DNA of 64,000 bases from Arthrobacter agilis (GTDB lineage Bacteria > Actinomycetota > Actinomycetes > Actinomycetales > Micrococcaceae), in the NCBI RefSeq assembly GCF_002157505.1, contig NZ_NFSC01000027.1:124001-188000 (forward strand), in the 5' to 3' direction. Position numbers and translations under genes: made by a program. Positions 16,568-25,416 of the stretch are shown here, piece after piece (position 1 is the first letter of the stretch; each line of letters starts with the position of its first letter). The notes beneath the pieces are model-generated. The model saw only the letters and a program-made list of their open reading frames with translations. It was not told the DNA's origin and did not search any database.

Positions 16568-17578
16568 ATGACCAGCATCGACGACGTCGCTGCGTACCTC
16601 GGCGTCTCGACGGCCACGGTGTCCCGCGCCTTGCGCGGGCTACCGGGAGTGGCCGAGGAGACGCGCGCCCGGGTCAACTCGACCGCGAAGGAGCTGGGGT
16701 ACGTGCCGTCGTCGTCCGCGTCCGGGCTCGCCTCCGGGCGCACCATGGCGATGGGTGTCCTCGTTCCGGTGATCGACCGCTGGTACTTCTCCGCCGTCCT
16801 CGAGGGCGTCGACCGCCAGCTGCGTGCCGCCGGGTACGACCTGATCCTGTTCAGCCTCGGCGGCGACGGTGTGAACCGCGACCGGGTGTTCCACCGCTCC
16901 ATCCTCCGCAAGCGCATCGACGCCCTGCTGGTGATGTCCATGCACCTGACGGACGAGGAGCGGAAGGCCGTCCAGCAGCTCGAGTATCCGAACATCGTGG
17001 TCGGCGGCGCTGTGGAGGGTGTCCGGCACGTGGGCATCGACGACGCGAAGGCGGCCCGCGATGCCGTGGAGCACCTGATCGGCCGCGGTCACACGCGGAT
17101 CGCGCACATGCGGGGCGGCGGCTCCTCCGACATCGACTTCGAGGTGCCGCGGATCCGGCAGCAGGCCTTCCAGCAGGTGATGGCGGACCACGGACTCCCG
17201 GTGCGCGAGGACTGGTCGGCCTTCGGCGACTTCCGGTTCTCCACGTCACGTGCCTCGGCGCTCGCGCTGCTCGCCGACCCTGCGGACCGGCCGACGGCGG
17301 TGTTCTGTTCCTCGGACGAGATGGCGTTCGGTGTGCTGAAGGCCGCGGCGGAGCTCGGCATCGACGTTCCCGGTGAACTGTCGGTCATCGGCATCGACGA
17401 CCACGAGTTCTCCGAGCCCATGGGCCTGACCACCATCCGACAGGACCCCGAGGATCAGGGAGCGTACGCGGCCGACCTCCTGCTCGGTGAACTGCTGCGC
17501 AACGAGCCCGCCGACTATCCGCCCCCGCGGCCGCACCTGCTCGTGGAGCGGCACTCGACGGGACCTGCCAGGGGCTGA
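16568..17578 (+). CDS. LacI-family repressor of the alpha-glucoside importer
   Basis: This 336-residue regulator has a typical LacI helix-turn-helix at residues 3-23 (IDDVAAYLGVSTATVSRALRG), a hinge helix region and a periplasmic-binding-protein-like effector domain (VLVPVIDRWYFSAVLEGV; PTAVFCSSDEMAFGVLKAA; VIGIDDHEFSEP). It starts 5 nt after aglG, so it is co-transcribed and probably autoregulated through the palindrome at 13030. The inducer is presumably the transported alpha-glucoside. It is the AglR equivalent. Confidence 0.87.
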   Translation: MTSIDDVAAYLGVSTATVSRALRGLPGVAEETRARVNSTAKELGYVPSSSASGLASGRTMAMGVLVPVIDRWYFSAVLEGVDRQLRAAGYDLILFSLGGDGVNRDRVFHRSILRKRIDALLVMSMHLTDEERKAVQQLEYPNIVVGGAVEGVRHVGIDDAKAARDAVEHLIGRGHTRIAHMRGGGSSDIDFEVPRIRQQAFQQVMADHGLPVREDWSAFGDFRFSTSRASALALLADPADRPTAVFCSSDEMAFGVLKAAAELGIDVPGELSVIGIDDHEFSEPMGLTTIRQDPEDQGAYAADLLLGELLRNEPADYPPPRPHLLVERHSTGPARG

Positions 17579-17638
17579 GCGGTCCGGATCGAACGCCGCT
17601 CGGGTGGGCTGCTCAGCAGGAGCAGGCCGCCTGGTGTC

Positions 17639-18487
17639 TCAGGAGGCGCGCGCGAGCTGGCGGATCGGGATCCACCGGGACGCAAGGCGGCGGTAGGACG
17701 CTGCCGCGCCCATCATGTCCGCTTCGGCGAGGCTCTCGATGCCCAGCCGGACGTCCATCGGCGAATCGTCCGGGAAGACCCTGTCCGCCACGGGGCCGTA
17801 GTCCACCTCGACGACGGCGTCGCGCCGGAAGACCTCCAGCCACTCGACGATCTCGGTGAGCTCATCGAGCAGGTCCATCTCCGGTGCCCCGATGGCGAGC
17901 TGGGCGACCGAGCGCCGACCACGGTCGATGCAGTCGCCGATCCTCGCCGTGATCCGCACGGTGGAGACCCGGCCGTCGTCCTCGACGACCTCCGTGAGGT
18001 CGTCCTCGTGGATCAGCGCGAACCAGGCGAACGGCACGCCCCACGTCGCCGACCGCGTGTGCAGCTTCGCGACGGAATCGGCGAAGGTATCGGGGTCCAG
18101 CCTCGCCTGGTGGGCCTCGCGGGCCACATCCGGAACGAGGACGTCGATCAGGGGTCCGCGCAGGCTCTGGTCGAGCGACTCGGCGGCGAGCGTGGTGCGG
18201 ACGGCGAGCTGGTTGGGGCAGTAGTACGGCGCCGTCGTCCCGTTCAGGCTGGGGAAGTGCGTCACCCGGACGAGGTCCGGTTCATGGTGAGGGAACGGAT
18301 CCGACACCGTGCGCAGAATGCGTCGCAGGGACTGCTCGTGCTCGATCGCCTCGGTCAGCTCGCGCTCCCGCCCGCGCTGTTCCAGGATGGCGAGTTGCTG
18401 CGAGTCGGAGAAGGCGTCGAGGGGCTCGTAGACGCGGAGGTAGGAGACGTAGGGAAACGGCCGGGCAACACCGCCCATCTGGCTCAC
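17639..18487 (-). CDS. Conserved actinobacterial protein of unknown function
   Basis: The 282-residue soluble protein begins MSQMGGVARPFPYVSYLRVY, a start often seen in an actinobacterial family without assigned function. It has no signal peptide, membrane helix or catalytic motif that can be recognised. Acidic helices dominate the second half. The ATG overlaps the xthA stop by 4 nt, so it is translated with exonuclease III, but no functional link is known. Confidence 0.75.
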   Translation of the reverse strand: MSQMGGVARPFPYVSYLRVYEPLDAFSDSQQLAILEQRGRERELTEAIEHEQSLRRILRTVSDPFPHHEPDLVRVTHFPSLNGTTAPYYCPNQLAVRTTLAAESLDQSLRGPLIDVLVPDVAREAHQARLDPDTFADSVAKLHTRSATWGVPFAWFALIHEDDLTEVVEDDGRVSTVRITARIGDCIDRGRRSVAQLAIGAPEMDLLDELTEIVEWLEVFRRDAVVEVDYGPVADRVFPDDSPMDVRLGIESLAEADMMGAAASYRRLASRWIPIRQLARAS

Positions 18488-19293
18488 GGCTCGCTGAGTT
18501 CCACGACGACGGGGGCGTGGTCCGAGGCGCCCTTGCCCTTGCGCTCCTCGCGATCCACGAAGGCGTTGGCGGCACGGGCGGCGAGGGCGGGCGAGCCGAG
18601 GACGAAGTCGATCCGCATGCCCTCCTTCTTGGGGAACCGCAGCTGCTTGTAGTCCCAGTAGGTGTAGGAGCCGGGCCCGGGCGTGAACGGACGCGCGAGG
18701 TCGGCGAACCCGGCATCGAGGAAGGCCTGGAACGCGGCACGCTCGGGCGGGCTGACGTGGGTGTAGCCCCCGTCGACGAAGAGGTCGATGTCCCAGACGT
18801 CCTCGTCCTGCGGCGCGATGTTCCAGTCACCCATCAGGGCGATCTGTGCCTGGGGGTCCTCGGTGATCCACTGACGGGCGTGGCCGCGGAGCGTGTCGAG
18901 CCACTCGATCTTGTAGGGCATGTGCGGGTCGTCGAGGGCGCGTCCGTTGGGGATGTACAGGCTCCAGACGCGGACACCCCCGCAGGTAGCAGCGATGGCC
19001 CGTGCTTCCTGCACCGCTTCGGTGCCGGGCTTGCCGAAGGCAGGCTGGTCGGGGAAGGTGCGTTCGACGTCGTCGAGCCCCACGCGGGAGGCGATCGCGA
19101 CGCCGTTCCACTGGCTGAGGCCGAAGTGCGCCACCTCGAAGCCGCTGTTCTCGAACAGCTCCCAGGGGAAGTTGTCGTCCTTGCACTTCGTCTCCTGGAT
19201 GGCCAGGACGTCGACGTCGGACCTGTTCAGCCAGGCTTCGACGCGGTCGGCGCGGGCGCGGAGGGAATTGACGTTCCAGGTGGCGATCTTCAC
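18484..19293 (-). CDS. xthA: Exodeoxyribonuclease III
   Basis: The 269-residue protein belongs to the exonuclease III/AP endonuclease family, which cleaves abasic sites and removes 3' blocking groups in base-excision repair. Motifs in order are IATWNVNSLRAR (residue 3), the metal ligand in DVLAIQETKC, YIPNGR, LMGDWNIAP and the catalytic GASDHAPVVVEL at the end. GTG 19293 is chosen because TAACGT lies 7 nt upstream and the homologous proteins start with VKIATWNVNSLR. The open frame extends a further 14 codons. Confidence 0.93.
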   Translation of the reverse strand: MKIATWNVNSLRARADRVEAWLNRSDVDVLAIQETKCKDDNFPWELFENSGFEVAHFGLSQWNGVAIASRVGLDDVERTFPDQPAFGKPGTEAVQEARAIAATCGGVRVWSLYIPNGRALDDPHMPYKIEWLDTLRGHARQWITEDPQAQIALMGDWNIAPQDEDVWDIDLFVDGGYTHVSPPERAAFQAFLDAGFADLARPFTPGPGSYTYWDYKQLRFPKKEGMRIDFVLGSPALAARAANAFVDREERKGKGASDHAPVVVELSEP

Positions 19294-19319
19294 GGACCCT
19301 ACGTTACCAACGGCGGTGT

Positions 19320-20144
19320 TTACTCCCGCCACCACGAATCGAACACGGTCACCGGCACCGTCCGCTTGTGCCGTGTGATCCAGTAGCGGTGTTCGATCGA
19401 CTTCGCGGCGTCGGGATCGATCTCGCGCCCCTCGAGGTAATCGTCGATCTGCTCGTAGGTGAGCCCGAGCTCGTGCTCGTCGGCCCGGCCGGGAAGGTCG
19501 TCCAGGAGGTCCGCCGTCGGGATCTTGTTGTAGAGGGCCGCCGGTGCTCCGAGTTCCTTGAGCAGAGCGCGGTTCTGGCGCTTGTTGAGTCCGAAGAGGG
19601 GCAGGATGTCGGCTCCGCCGTCACCGAACTTCGTGAAGAAGCCGGTGACGGACTCGGCGCCGTGGTCCGTCCCGATCACGAGGAGGTTGTGCTGCCCGGC
19701 GACGGCGTACTGCGCCACCATGCGGGCGCGGGCCTTCGTGTTGCCCTTGGTGAAGTCCGAGATGGGCTCACCGGTGGTGTCCGCGTACTCCTGCTGGATG
19801 CCGTCGACGGCGGGCGCCACGTTGAACACCTTCGAGGTGCGGGGCTGGATGAAGGCGAGGGCCGCCTGCGCGTCCTCCTCGTCCTTCTGGACGTTGTAGG
19901 GCAGGCGCATCGCGATGAAGTCGGCGTCCATGCCCTCGGACCGCAGTTCGTCGACCGCGAGCTGCGCGAGCTTGCCGGCCAGGGTGGAGTCCAGTCCGCC
20001 GCTGATGCCGAGGACGAACCCGCGGGTACCTGAGGACCGGACGTAGTCCTTCAGGAACCCGACCCTGCGGCGGATCTCCGCAGCCGGGTCGATGGTGGGC
20101 TGGACGCCCATTTCCTCAATGATCTGTGCCTGGAGTTCACGCAT
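19320..20144 (-). CDS. nadE: NH3-dependent NAD+ synthetase
   Basis: The 274-residue enzyme amidates deaminated NAD with ammonia and ATP in the last step of NAD synthesis. The P-loop is [17 protein letters not shown] near residue 45. The deamido-NAD and ATP contacts lie in [20 protein letters not shown] and [17 protein letters not shown]. The length matches the ammonia-dependent (not glutamine-dependent) type, as no nitrilase domain is present. ATG 20144 is 6 nt after TAGCCT, favouring it over ATG 20150, and homologues begin MRELQ. It sits 26 nt upstream of xthA on the same strand. Confidence 0.93.
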   Translation of the reverse strand: MRELQAQIIEEMGVQPTIDPAAEIRRRVGFLKDYVRSSGTRGFVLGISGGLDSTLAGKLAQLAVDELRSEGMDADFIAMRLPYNVQKDEEDAQAALAFIQPRTSKVFNVAPAVDGIQQEYADTTGEPISDFTKGNTKARARMVAQYAVAGQHNLLVIGTDHGAESVTGFFTKFGDGGADILPLFGLNKRQNRALLKELGAPAALYNKIPTADLLDDLPGRADEHELGLTYEQIDDYLEGREIDPDAAKSIEHRYWITRHKRTVPVTVFDSWWRE

Positions 20145-20256
20145 CCACATAGGCTACCCCGGCCGCGTTTCGGCGGGGTTACGTCGGGGCCCCTCGGGGC
20201 CCGCCGGCGCGCCGGGTGCCCAAACCCGTGGCGCAGGTACCGCGGACCGGGGCCGC

Positions 20257-20306
20257 CGCGCCGGATGTACGACGACGACCTCGCGCCGGGTGTACGACGA
20301 CGGGCA
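20257..20306. repeat. Two 25-bp imperfect tandem repeats
   Basis: CGCGCCGGATGTACGACGAC (with five further bases) is followed directly by a second copy with G for A at position 9 and changes in the last bases. The repeats lie in the gap between nadE and the downstream end of the epimerase gene. No function is evident. Confidence 0.7.
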
Positions 20307-20355
20307 CCGTGGCAGCTCCGGCGCGGTGCCCCTGGTGTGACTCCGGTGCGGGAAC

Positions 20356-21354
20356 CTACTGGCTGAAGGCGGCGTCGAAGGAGGTCTCCGACGGCGCGAA
20401 GTCGAAGCGCTTGAGGAAGGCGAGGGCCTCGGGCGCTCCCTGCAGCCGGTCCATGCCGGCGTCCTCCCACTCGACCGAGATCGGCCCGGTGTAGCCGATG
20501 GCTGTCAGCGCACGGAAGCTGTCCTCCCAGGGCACGTCACCGCGGCCGGTGGACACGAAGTCCCAGCCGCGCCGCGGGTCGCCCCAGGGCAGGTGTGAGG
20601 AGAGGATGCCGTTGCGGCCTCCGCCCATGCGCATCTTCGTGTCCTTGCAGTCCACGTGGTAGATCCGGTCCTTAAAGTCCGAGATGAACGCGACAGGGTC
20701 GATCTGCTGCCACAGAAAGTGGCTCGGGTCCCAGTTCAGGCCGAAGGCGGGGCGGTGGCCGATGGCTTCGAGCGTGCGCTGGGTGGACCAGTAGTCGTAG
20801 GCGATCTCGGAGGGGTGGACCTCGTGGGCGAAGCGGACGCCGCACTCGTCGAAGACGTCGAGGATCGGATTCCAGCGGTCCGCGAAGTCCTGGTAGCCGG
20901 CGTCGATCACGGATGCGGGAACCGGCGGGAACATCGCCACGTACTGCCAGATCGAGGAGCCGGTGAAGCCGATGACGGTGTCGACGCCCAGCTTCTTAGC
21001 GAGGCGCGCGGTCAGCTTCATCTCCTCCGCGGCCCGTTGGCGGACGCCTTCGGGGTCGCCGTCGCCCCAGACCTTCGCACCGACGATTCCCTGGTGGCGG
21101 AAATCGATGGGATTGTCGCAGACAGCCTGGCCCTTCAGGTGGTTGGAGATGGCCCAGACCTTGAGCCCGTTGCGCTCGAGGATGTCGAGCCGGTCCTGGA
21201 TGTAGGCGTCGTCGTCCCAGCGCCAGGCGTTGAGGTGGTCGCCGGAGACGGCGATCTCCAGTCCGTCGTAGCCCCACTGGCCTGCGAGTTCGGCCACCTT
21301 CTCGAAGGGCAGGTCGGCCCACTGGCCGGTGAACAGGGTGTAGTTGCGTGCCAT
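20356..21354 (-). CDS. Sugar phosphate isomerase/epimerase (TIM barrel)
   Basis: This 332-residue protein is a xylose-isomerase-like TIM barrel (PF01261). Likely metal ligands occur in [16 protein letters not shown] and YHVDCKD (about residues 180-240). [10 protein letters not shown] near residue 300 supplies the last acidic ligand. Such enzymes isomerise or epimerise sugars and keto-inositols. It is cytoplasmic, with no signal peptide. AAGGAG precedes the ATG. It is the third gene after the binding protein and the Gfo/Idh/MocA dehydrogenase, so it likely acts on the oxidised product of the imported sugar. Confidence 0.87.
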   Translation of the reverse strand: MARNYTLFTGQWADLPFEKVAELAGQWGYDGLEIAVSGDHLNAWRWDDDAYIQDRLDILERNGLKVWAISNHLKGQAVCDNPIDFRHQGIVGAKVWGDGDPEGVRQRAAEEMKLTARLAKKLGVDTVIGFTGSSIWQYVAMFPPVPASVIDAGYQDFADRWNPILDVFDECGVRFAHEVHPSEIAYDYWSTQRTLEAIGHRPAFGLNWDPSHFLWQQIDPVAFISDFKDRIYHVDCKDTKMRMGGGRNGILSSHLPWGDPRRGWDFVSTGRGDVPWEDSFRALTAIGYTGPISVEWEDAGMDRLQGAPEALAFLKRFDFAPSETSFDAAFSQ

Positions 21355-21438
21355 GGAATGTCTCCTTGTAGGAAAGGGGCGAGATGGCCCGTTATCGCGT
21401 CGCCGCGGAGGGGCTTCGACTCGGTTCGAGGACCGGTT

Positions 21439-22611
21439 CTAGACGGTTTTGGTCCAGATGCTCTCGGCGCCCGCGCTGCGCTCCACACCGTTGAGTACCT
21501 TCTGCACCTGCAGGCCGTCGGCGAATGACGGTTCGGGCTGGCGGCCTTCGGCAATCGCTTCGACAAAATCCTTTGCCTGGTGGGCGAAGCCGTGCTCGTA
21601 GCCCAAAATATGGCCCGCGGGCCACCAGGCAGAGATGTAGGGATGATCTGGTTCCGTGACCATGATGTTGGTGAATCCCTGGCGGGTGTCGGGCGCCGTC
21701 GCATCGTAGAAGCCGAGGGAGTTCATGTTCTCCAGATCGAAGGAGATGGCGCCGGTGGAACCGGCTACTTCAATACGTAGCGCATTCTTGCGACCAGTGG
21801 ACATGCGAGTGGCTTCGAACGAACCGACCGCGCCGCCGTCGAAACGGCCGGTGAAGAGCGCGAGATCATCCACTGTGACGCTGCCGCGCTCCGCTGTGGC
21901 GGTACCCGCCAGCCCTGATGCCTGGCCGAGCAGGGGGCGTTCATGGATGAAGGTGTTCAGGATGCCGCTGACACCGGTGATCCTTTGCCCGGTGATGAAC
22001 TGCGCCAGATCGACGGCGTGAGCACCCAGATCGCCCAGCGCCCCGGATCCGGCATGGTCCTTCTGCAGGCGCCAGGTCAGGGGTGCCTCGGCGTCGACCA
22101 GCCAGTCCTGCAGGTAAGCGGCCCGTACCTGGCGGATCTCACCGATTGCGCCGGACCGGACCAGGTCCCTCGCGAAGGCTGCCGCCGGAACCCGACGATA
22201 CGTGAAGCCGACCATCGCAAAGACGTCCTTGCCGGCGCTGTCCGCCGCGGCAGCCATCGCCTCGGCCTCTTCGAGGGTGTTTGCCAGCGGCTTCTCGCAC
22301 AGGACGTGCTTGCCAGCCTCGAGCGCAGCGATCGCGATTTCGGCATGGGAACCACCGGGAGTGACGATGTCGACCACGTCGATATCGTCGCGGGCGATGG
22401 CGGCCCGCCAATCGGTGGCGGTCTCACTCCAACCCCACTTGGACGCGGCTGCCTCCACCCCCTGAGCGTTGCGCCCCACGAGCAGTGCCATTTCAGGTCG
22501 GGCTGGGAGGTCATGGAAGCGCGGTGCAACCCGCCATCCCTGGGAATGGGCGGCCCCCATGAAGCCGTGTCCGATCAAGGCGACCCTCAATGGTGGTACG
22601 TCGTTGTGCAT
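21439..22611 (-). CDS. Gfo/Idh/MocA-family oxidoreductase
   Basis: The 390-residue dehydrogenase has an N-terminal Rossmann fold (VALIGHGFMGAAHSQGW), the conserved CEKPLANTLEEAEAM loop with the catalytic Lys near residue 98, and a C-terminal alpha/beta domain with GALGDLGAHAVDLAQFITG containing the family's Asp/His pair. It should oxidise a sugar or polyol hydroxyl with NAD(P). ATG 22611 is selected by AGAGGAAAC directly upstream; the open frame is longer. It lies between the binding-protein gene and the epimerase gene. Confidence 0.9.
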   Translation of the reverse strand: MHNDVPPLRVALIGHGFMGAAHSQGWRVAPRFHDLPARPEMALLVGRNAQGVEAAASKWGWSETATDWRAAIARDDIDVVDIVTPGGSHAEIAIAALEAGKHVLCEKPLANTLEEAEAMAAAADSAGKDVFAMVGFTYRRVPAAAFARDLVRSGAIGEIRQVRAAYLQDWLVDAEAPLTWRLQKDHAGSGALGDLGAHAVDLAQFITGQRITGVSGILNTFIHERPLLGQASGLAGTATAERGSVTVDDLALFTGRFDGGAVGSFEATRMSTGRKNALRIEVAGSTGAISFDLENMNSLGFYDATAPDTRQGFTNIMVTEPDHPYISAWWPAGHILGYEHGFAHQAKDFVEAIAEGRQPEPSFADGLQVQKVLNGVERSAGAESIWTKTV

Positions 22612-22653
22612 GTTTCCTCTTAGTCCGGCGGCAGGTGGTAGAGACAGGCAGAA

Positions 22654-22691
22654 GGGGCGGGGCGACCGTCCCATGACAGGTGCCCCGCCCC
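22654..22691 (-). terminator. Stem-loop after the sugar-binding-protein gene
   Basis: GGGGCGGGGC and GCCCCGCCCC form a 10-bp all-GC stem around an 18-nt loop, 7 nt after the binding-protein stop and 43 nt before the dehydrogenase start. It probably gives partial termination or protects the binding-protein message. Confidence 0.6.
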
Positions 22692-22698
22692 GATTCTC

Positions 22699-23742
22699 CT
22701 AGGACTCGAAGGCGGTCGGCAGGTACTTGTCCACGTTGTCGCTGGTCACGACCGGCGCATTGAGAACGACGCGCTTCGGAACTTCCACTTCCACGAGGTC
22801 GCTCATGGCCTTGTCCTGGACGATGAGGCGCGCGAGGCGGATGCCGTCCGCCGCCTGGGTGGACGGGTAGATGACGGTGGCTTGCAGGACACTCTCGCCC
22901 GACTCGATCTCCCGCATGGCGTTGGCCGATCCGGCGCCGCCGACCATGAAGAACTCATCGCGTCCGGCGTTGTCGATGGCGGCCAGGACGCCGACGCCCT
23001 GGTCGTCGTCGTGGTTCCAGATGGCGTCGATCTTCGGCGCCGCCGACAGGAGCTGCGACGTCGTCGCCTCGCCTCCCTGGACGGTGAAGTCCGCAGCGAC
23101 GCGGTTGTCCACGTCGAGGCCGCAGGACTCCAGCGCGTCGGCGAACCCCTTGCTGCGGTCCTGCGTCAGGGGCAGCGAGTCGATGCCGGCGATCTCGGCG
23201 ACGACGGCGTCCTTCTTGCCTTCCAACTGCTCACAGATGTACGTGCCGGCACTGACACCCATTCCGTAGTTGTCACCCAGCACCGTTGTCCGTGCGGCGA
23301 AGGGGCTCGAGAACTCACGGTCGACGTTGATCACGGGGATGCCGGCTTCCATGGCCTGGATAGCCACCGGCGTCAGGGCGGCACCGTCGGTCGGCAGCAA
23401 CACGATGGCGTCGACGCGGTCGTTGATGAACTGCTCCACCTGGCTGATCTGCAGGTTGGCGTCGTTGGTGCCCTCGGCGACGCGCAGATCGACGTCCGGG
23501 TATTCCTTCGCCGCTGCAGTTGCAGCGCTGTTGATCGCGCCCAGCCACCCGTGGTCCGCGGCCGGTCCGGAGAAGCCGATGACCACAGTGTCACCCTTCT
23601 CCTGGTTGCCTTCGACCGACGCGTTTGTTGGCTGCGTGTTGGTGTCATCCGAGCCCGCCGTGCACCCGGTCACCAGGGCGCCTACTGCAAGAAAGGCACC
23701 GGTGGTCAGAAGCATCTTCCGGCCTGTACGAACTGCAAGCAT
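22699..23742 (-). CDS. RbsB-like sugar ABC transporter substrate-binding lipoprotein
   Basis: The 347-residue lipoprotein has the lipobox VTGC near residue 27, an Asn/Thr/Gly-rich linker, and a type I periplasmic-binding fold (VVIGFSGPAADHGWLGAINS; DAIVLLPTDGAALTPVA; AGIPVINVDREF; AIWNHDDDQGVGV). This is the pentose/hexose/inositol-binding class used with RbsA/RbsC-type systems. ATG 23742 has GGAGGAG upstream on its strand. The matching ATPase and permease are divergent at 23896 and 25413. The exact sugar cannot be told from sequence. Confidence 0.88.
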   Translation of the reverse strand: MLAVRTGRKMLLTTGAFLAVGALVTGCTAGSDDTNTQPTNASVEGNQEKGDTVVIGFSGPAADHGWLGAINSAATAAAKEYPDVDLRVAEGTNDANLQISQVEQFINDRVDAIVLLPTDGAALTPVAIQAMEAGIPVINVDREFSSPFAARTTVLGDNYGMGVSAGTYICEQLEGKKDAVVAEIAGIDSLPLTQDRSKGFADALESCGLDVDNRVAADFTVQGGEATTSQLLSAAPKIDAIWNHDDDQGVGVLAAIDNAGRDEFFMVGGAGSANAMREIESGESVLQATVIYPSTQAADGIRLARLIVQDKAMSDLVEVEVPKRVVLNAPVVTSDNVDKYLPTAFES

Positions 23743-23832
23743 GTGTGTCTCCTCCATGAGTTAATGCGTCTCCGCCTGGTGCAGCATGCTTCTTTTACGC
23801 CCGCTACGTTGCGTGACTGGCATCACAATAAC

Positions 23833-23878
23833 AGAAGATTGCGCGAAATCGACGATCTTCTACCGACAACCGACATAT
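23833..23878. promoter_or_regulatory. Candidate operators in the divergent sugar-transport promoter
   Basis: AGAAGAT and ATCTTCT arms (23833-23861) flank 15 nt. They are followed by CCGACAACCGACATAT, in which CCGACA is repeated 7 nt apart. GACATAT also occurs as an arm of the palindrome at 28155. A TAGGTT box then leads into the ATPase gene. The arrangement suits a repressor acting on both directions, possibly the ROK protein at 28337. Confidence 0.5.
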
Positions 23879-23895
23879 TGTGTTAGGTTCGTCGC

Positions 23896-25416
23896 ATGTT
23901 CGAAGAAGATCATTCCCAGCCGTTGCTCGAGGTCCGCGGACTCACCAAGGGTTTCGCCGGTGTCCAGGCCCTCAAAGGCGTCGATCTGCAGGTTGTACCG
24001 GGGGAAGTCCACTGCGTCATGGGCCAGAACGGTGCGGGCAAGTCCACCCTCATCAAGACGCTTTCCGGGGTGCACCAGCCCGACAGCGGAGAGATCCTCT
24101 GGGAAGGCAAGCAGATCACCCTTGCCGGCCCTACCGCTGCACTCGATCTCGGCATTGCCACCATGTACCAGGAGCTCGACGTCGTGGATGGACTCTCCGT
24201 GGCCGAGAACATCTTCCTCGGACACGAGAAGGCGAGCGGCGGGGTGCTTCAGGTGAAGAAGGCCAATGCCCTCACCCGGGCCCTGCTCGAACGGCTCGGC
24301 CACGGTAGCCTGTCGCCTTCCACCGAGGTCGGGAGTTTGTCCGCCGCGAACAAGCAGATCGTCAGCCTGGCACGAGCGCTGTCCCGGGACACCAAGCTGA
24401 TCATCATGGACGAACCGAGCGCCATCCTCGACTCGGGAGAGGTCTCGAACCTCTTCCGCGTGGTCCGCGAGCTCACGGCGCAGGGGATCGCCGTCGTCTA
24501 CATCTCGCACCGGCTCGAAGAGATCCGGCAGATCGGCGACCGCATCTCGGTCATCAAGGACGGCCGCAGCACGGCGAGCGGTCTGAGTGTTACGGATACG
24601 CCGCGAGAGCAGCTCATTCGGCTGATGACGGGCAGGGACGTCGAGAATGTCTTCCCCCCGCGGCAGCCCCTCGCCGCCGACGCGCCCGTCGTCCTCGAGG
24701 TCGAGGACCTGGAGCTCGACGGACACTTCGAGACGGTGAACTTCACCGTCCGCGCGGGAGAAATCCTTGGTTTCGCCGGACTCGTGGGCTCGAAGCGATC
24801 AGAGATCCTTGAGACCATCTACGGGGCGCGGAAAGCCTCCGCCGGGACGGTGCGTGTCAACGGTAAGCCCCTGCGTGCGGGGTCGGTGAACTCGGCAGTC
24901 AACGCGGGGATCGGCCTCTCGCCGGAAGAGCGCAAGAGTCAGGGGCTCATCCTCGATGAACCGATCTTCAAGAACGTCACGCTTTCAACATTCGAACGCT
25001 TCGCCCGTGGTGGCTATCTCAACGAGCGTGCGGAGCGCGATGCAGCACGGGGGCAAATAACGGCACTGGAACTGCGCCCAGCTGATCCTGACCGGCCGGC
25101 TCGAACGCTCTCCGGTGGCAATCAGCAGAAGATCCTCCTCGCCCGCTGGCTCGTCCACGGAACGCCCGTGCTGTTGCTGGATGAACCCACCCGCGGCGTC
25201 GACGTCGGCGCGCGGGCCGAAATTTACACGCTCATTCGTAAACTGGCGACGGATGGCACGGCCATCATCGTGGTCTCGAGCGAGATCGAGGAAGTACTCG
25301 GCCTTGCCGACAAGGTACTGGTCATCGACGACGGCAAGGTCCTCACCCAAACGAACGCAAGCGATATCGACGAGCACGGCGTGCTCGACCTCGTCATGAA
25401 GGGAAGTGCCGCGTGA
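23896..25416 (+). CDS. RbsA-like sugar ABC transporter ATP-binding protein (two ATPase domains)
   Basis: The 506-residue protein carries two fused ATPase domains. The first has Walker [15 protein letters not shown] near residue 44 and Walker B LIIMDEPSAIL. The second has the degenerate Walker A usual in this family (GLVGSKRSE) but an intact signature LSGGNQQK and Walker B VLLLDEPTRGVD. It energises sugar import with the permease at 25413. ATG 23896 stands 6 nt after TAGGTT, so the message is probably leaderless. Its stop overlaps the next GTG. Confidence 0.92.
   Translation: MFEEDHSQPLLEVRGLTKGFAGVQALKGVDLQVVPGEVHCVMGQNGAGKSTLIKTLSGVHQPDSGEILWEGKQITLAGPTAALDLGIATMYQELDVVDGLSVAENIFLGHEKASGGVLQVKKANALTRALLERLGHGSLSPSTEVGSLSAANKQIVSLARALSRDTKLIIMDEPSAILDSGEVSNLFRVVRELTAQGIAVVYISHRLEEIRQIGDRISVIKDGRSTASGLSVTDTPREQLIRLMTGRDVENVFPPRQPLAADAPVVLEVEDLELDGHFETVNFTVRAGEILGFAGLVGSKRSEILETIYGARKASAGTVRVNGKPLRAGSVNSAVNAGIGLSPEERKSQGLILDEPIFKNVTLSTFERFARGGYLNERAERDAARGQITALELRPADPDRPARTLSGGNQQKILLARWLVHGTPVLLLDEPTRGVDVGARAEIYTLIRKLATDGTAIIVVSSEIEEVLGLADKVLVIDDGKVLTQTNASDIDEHGVLDLVMKGSAA

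Noticed and set aside
20356-23742. A myo-inositol (iol) catabolic cluster.
   Set aside because: The dehydrogenase, epimerase and importer would fit, but no iolB, iolC, iolD or iolE gene is present, so the substrate is left open.
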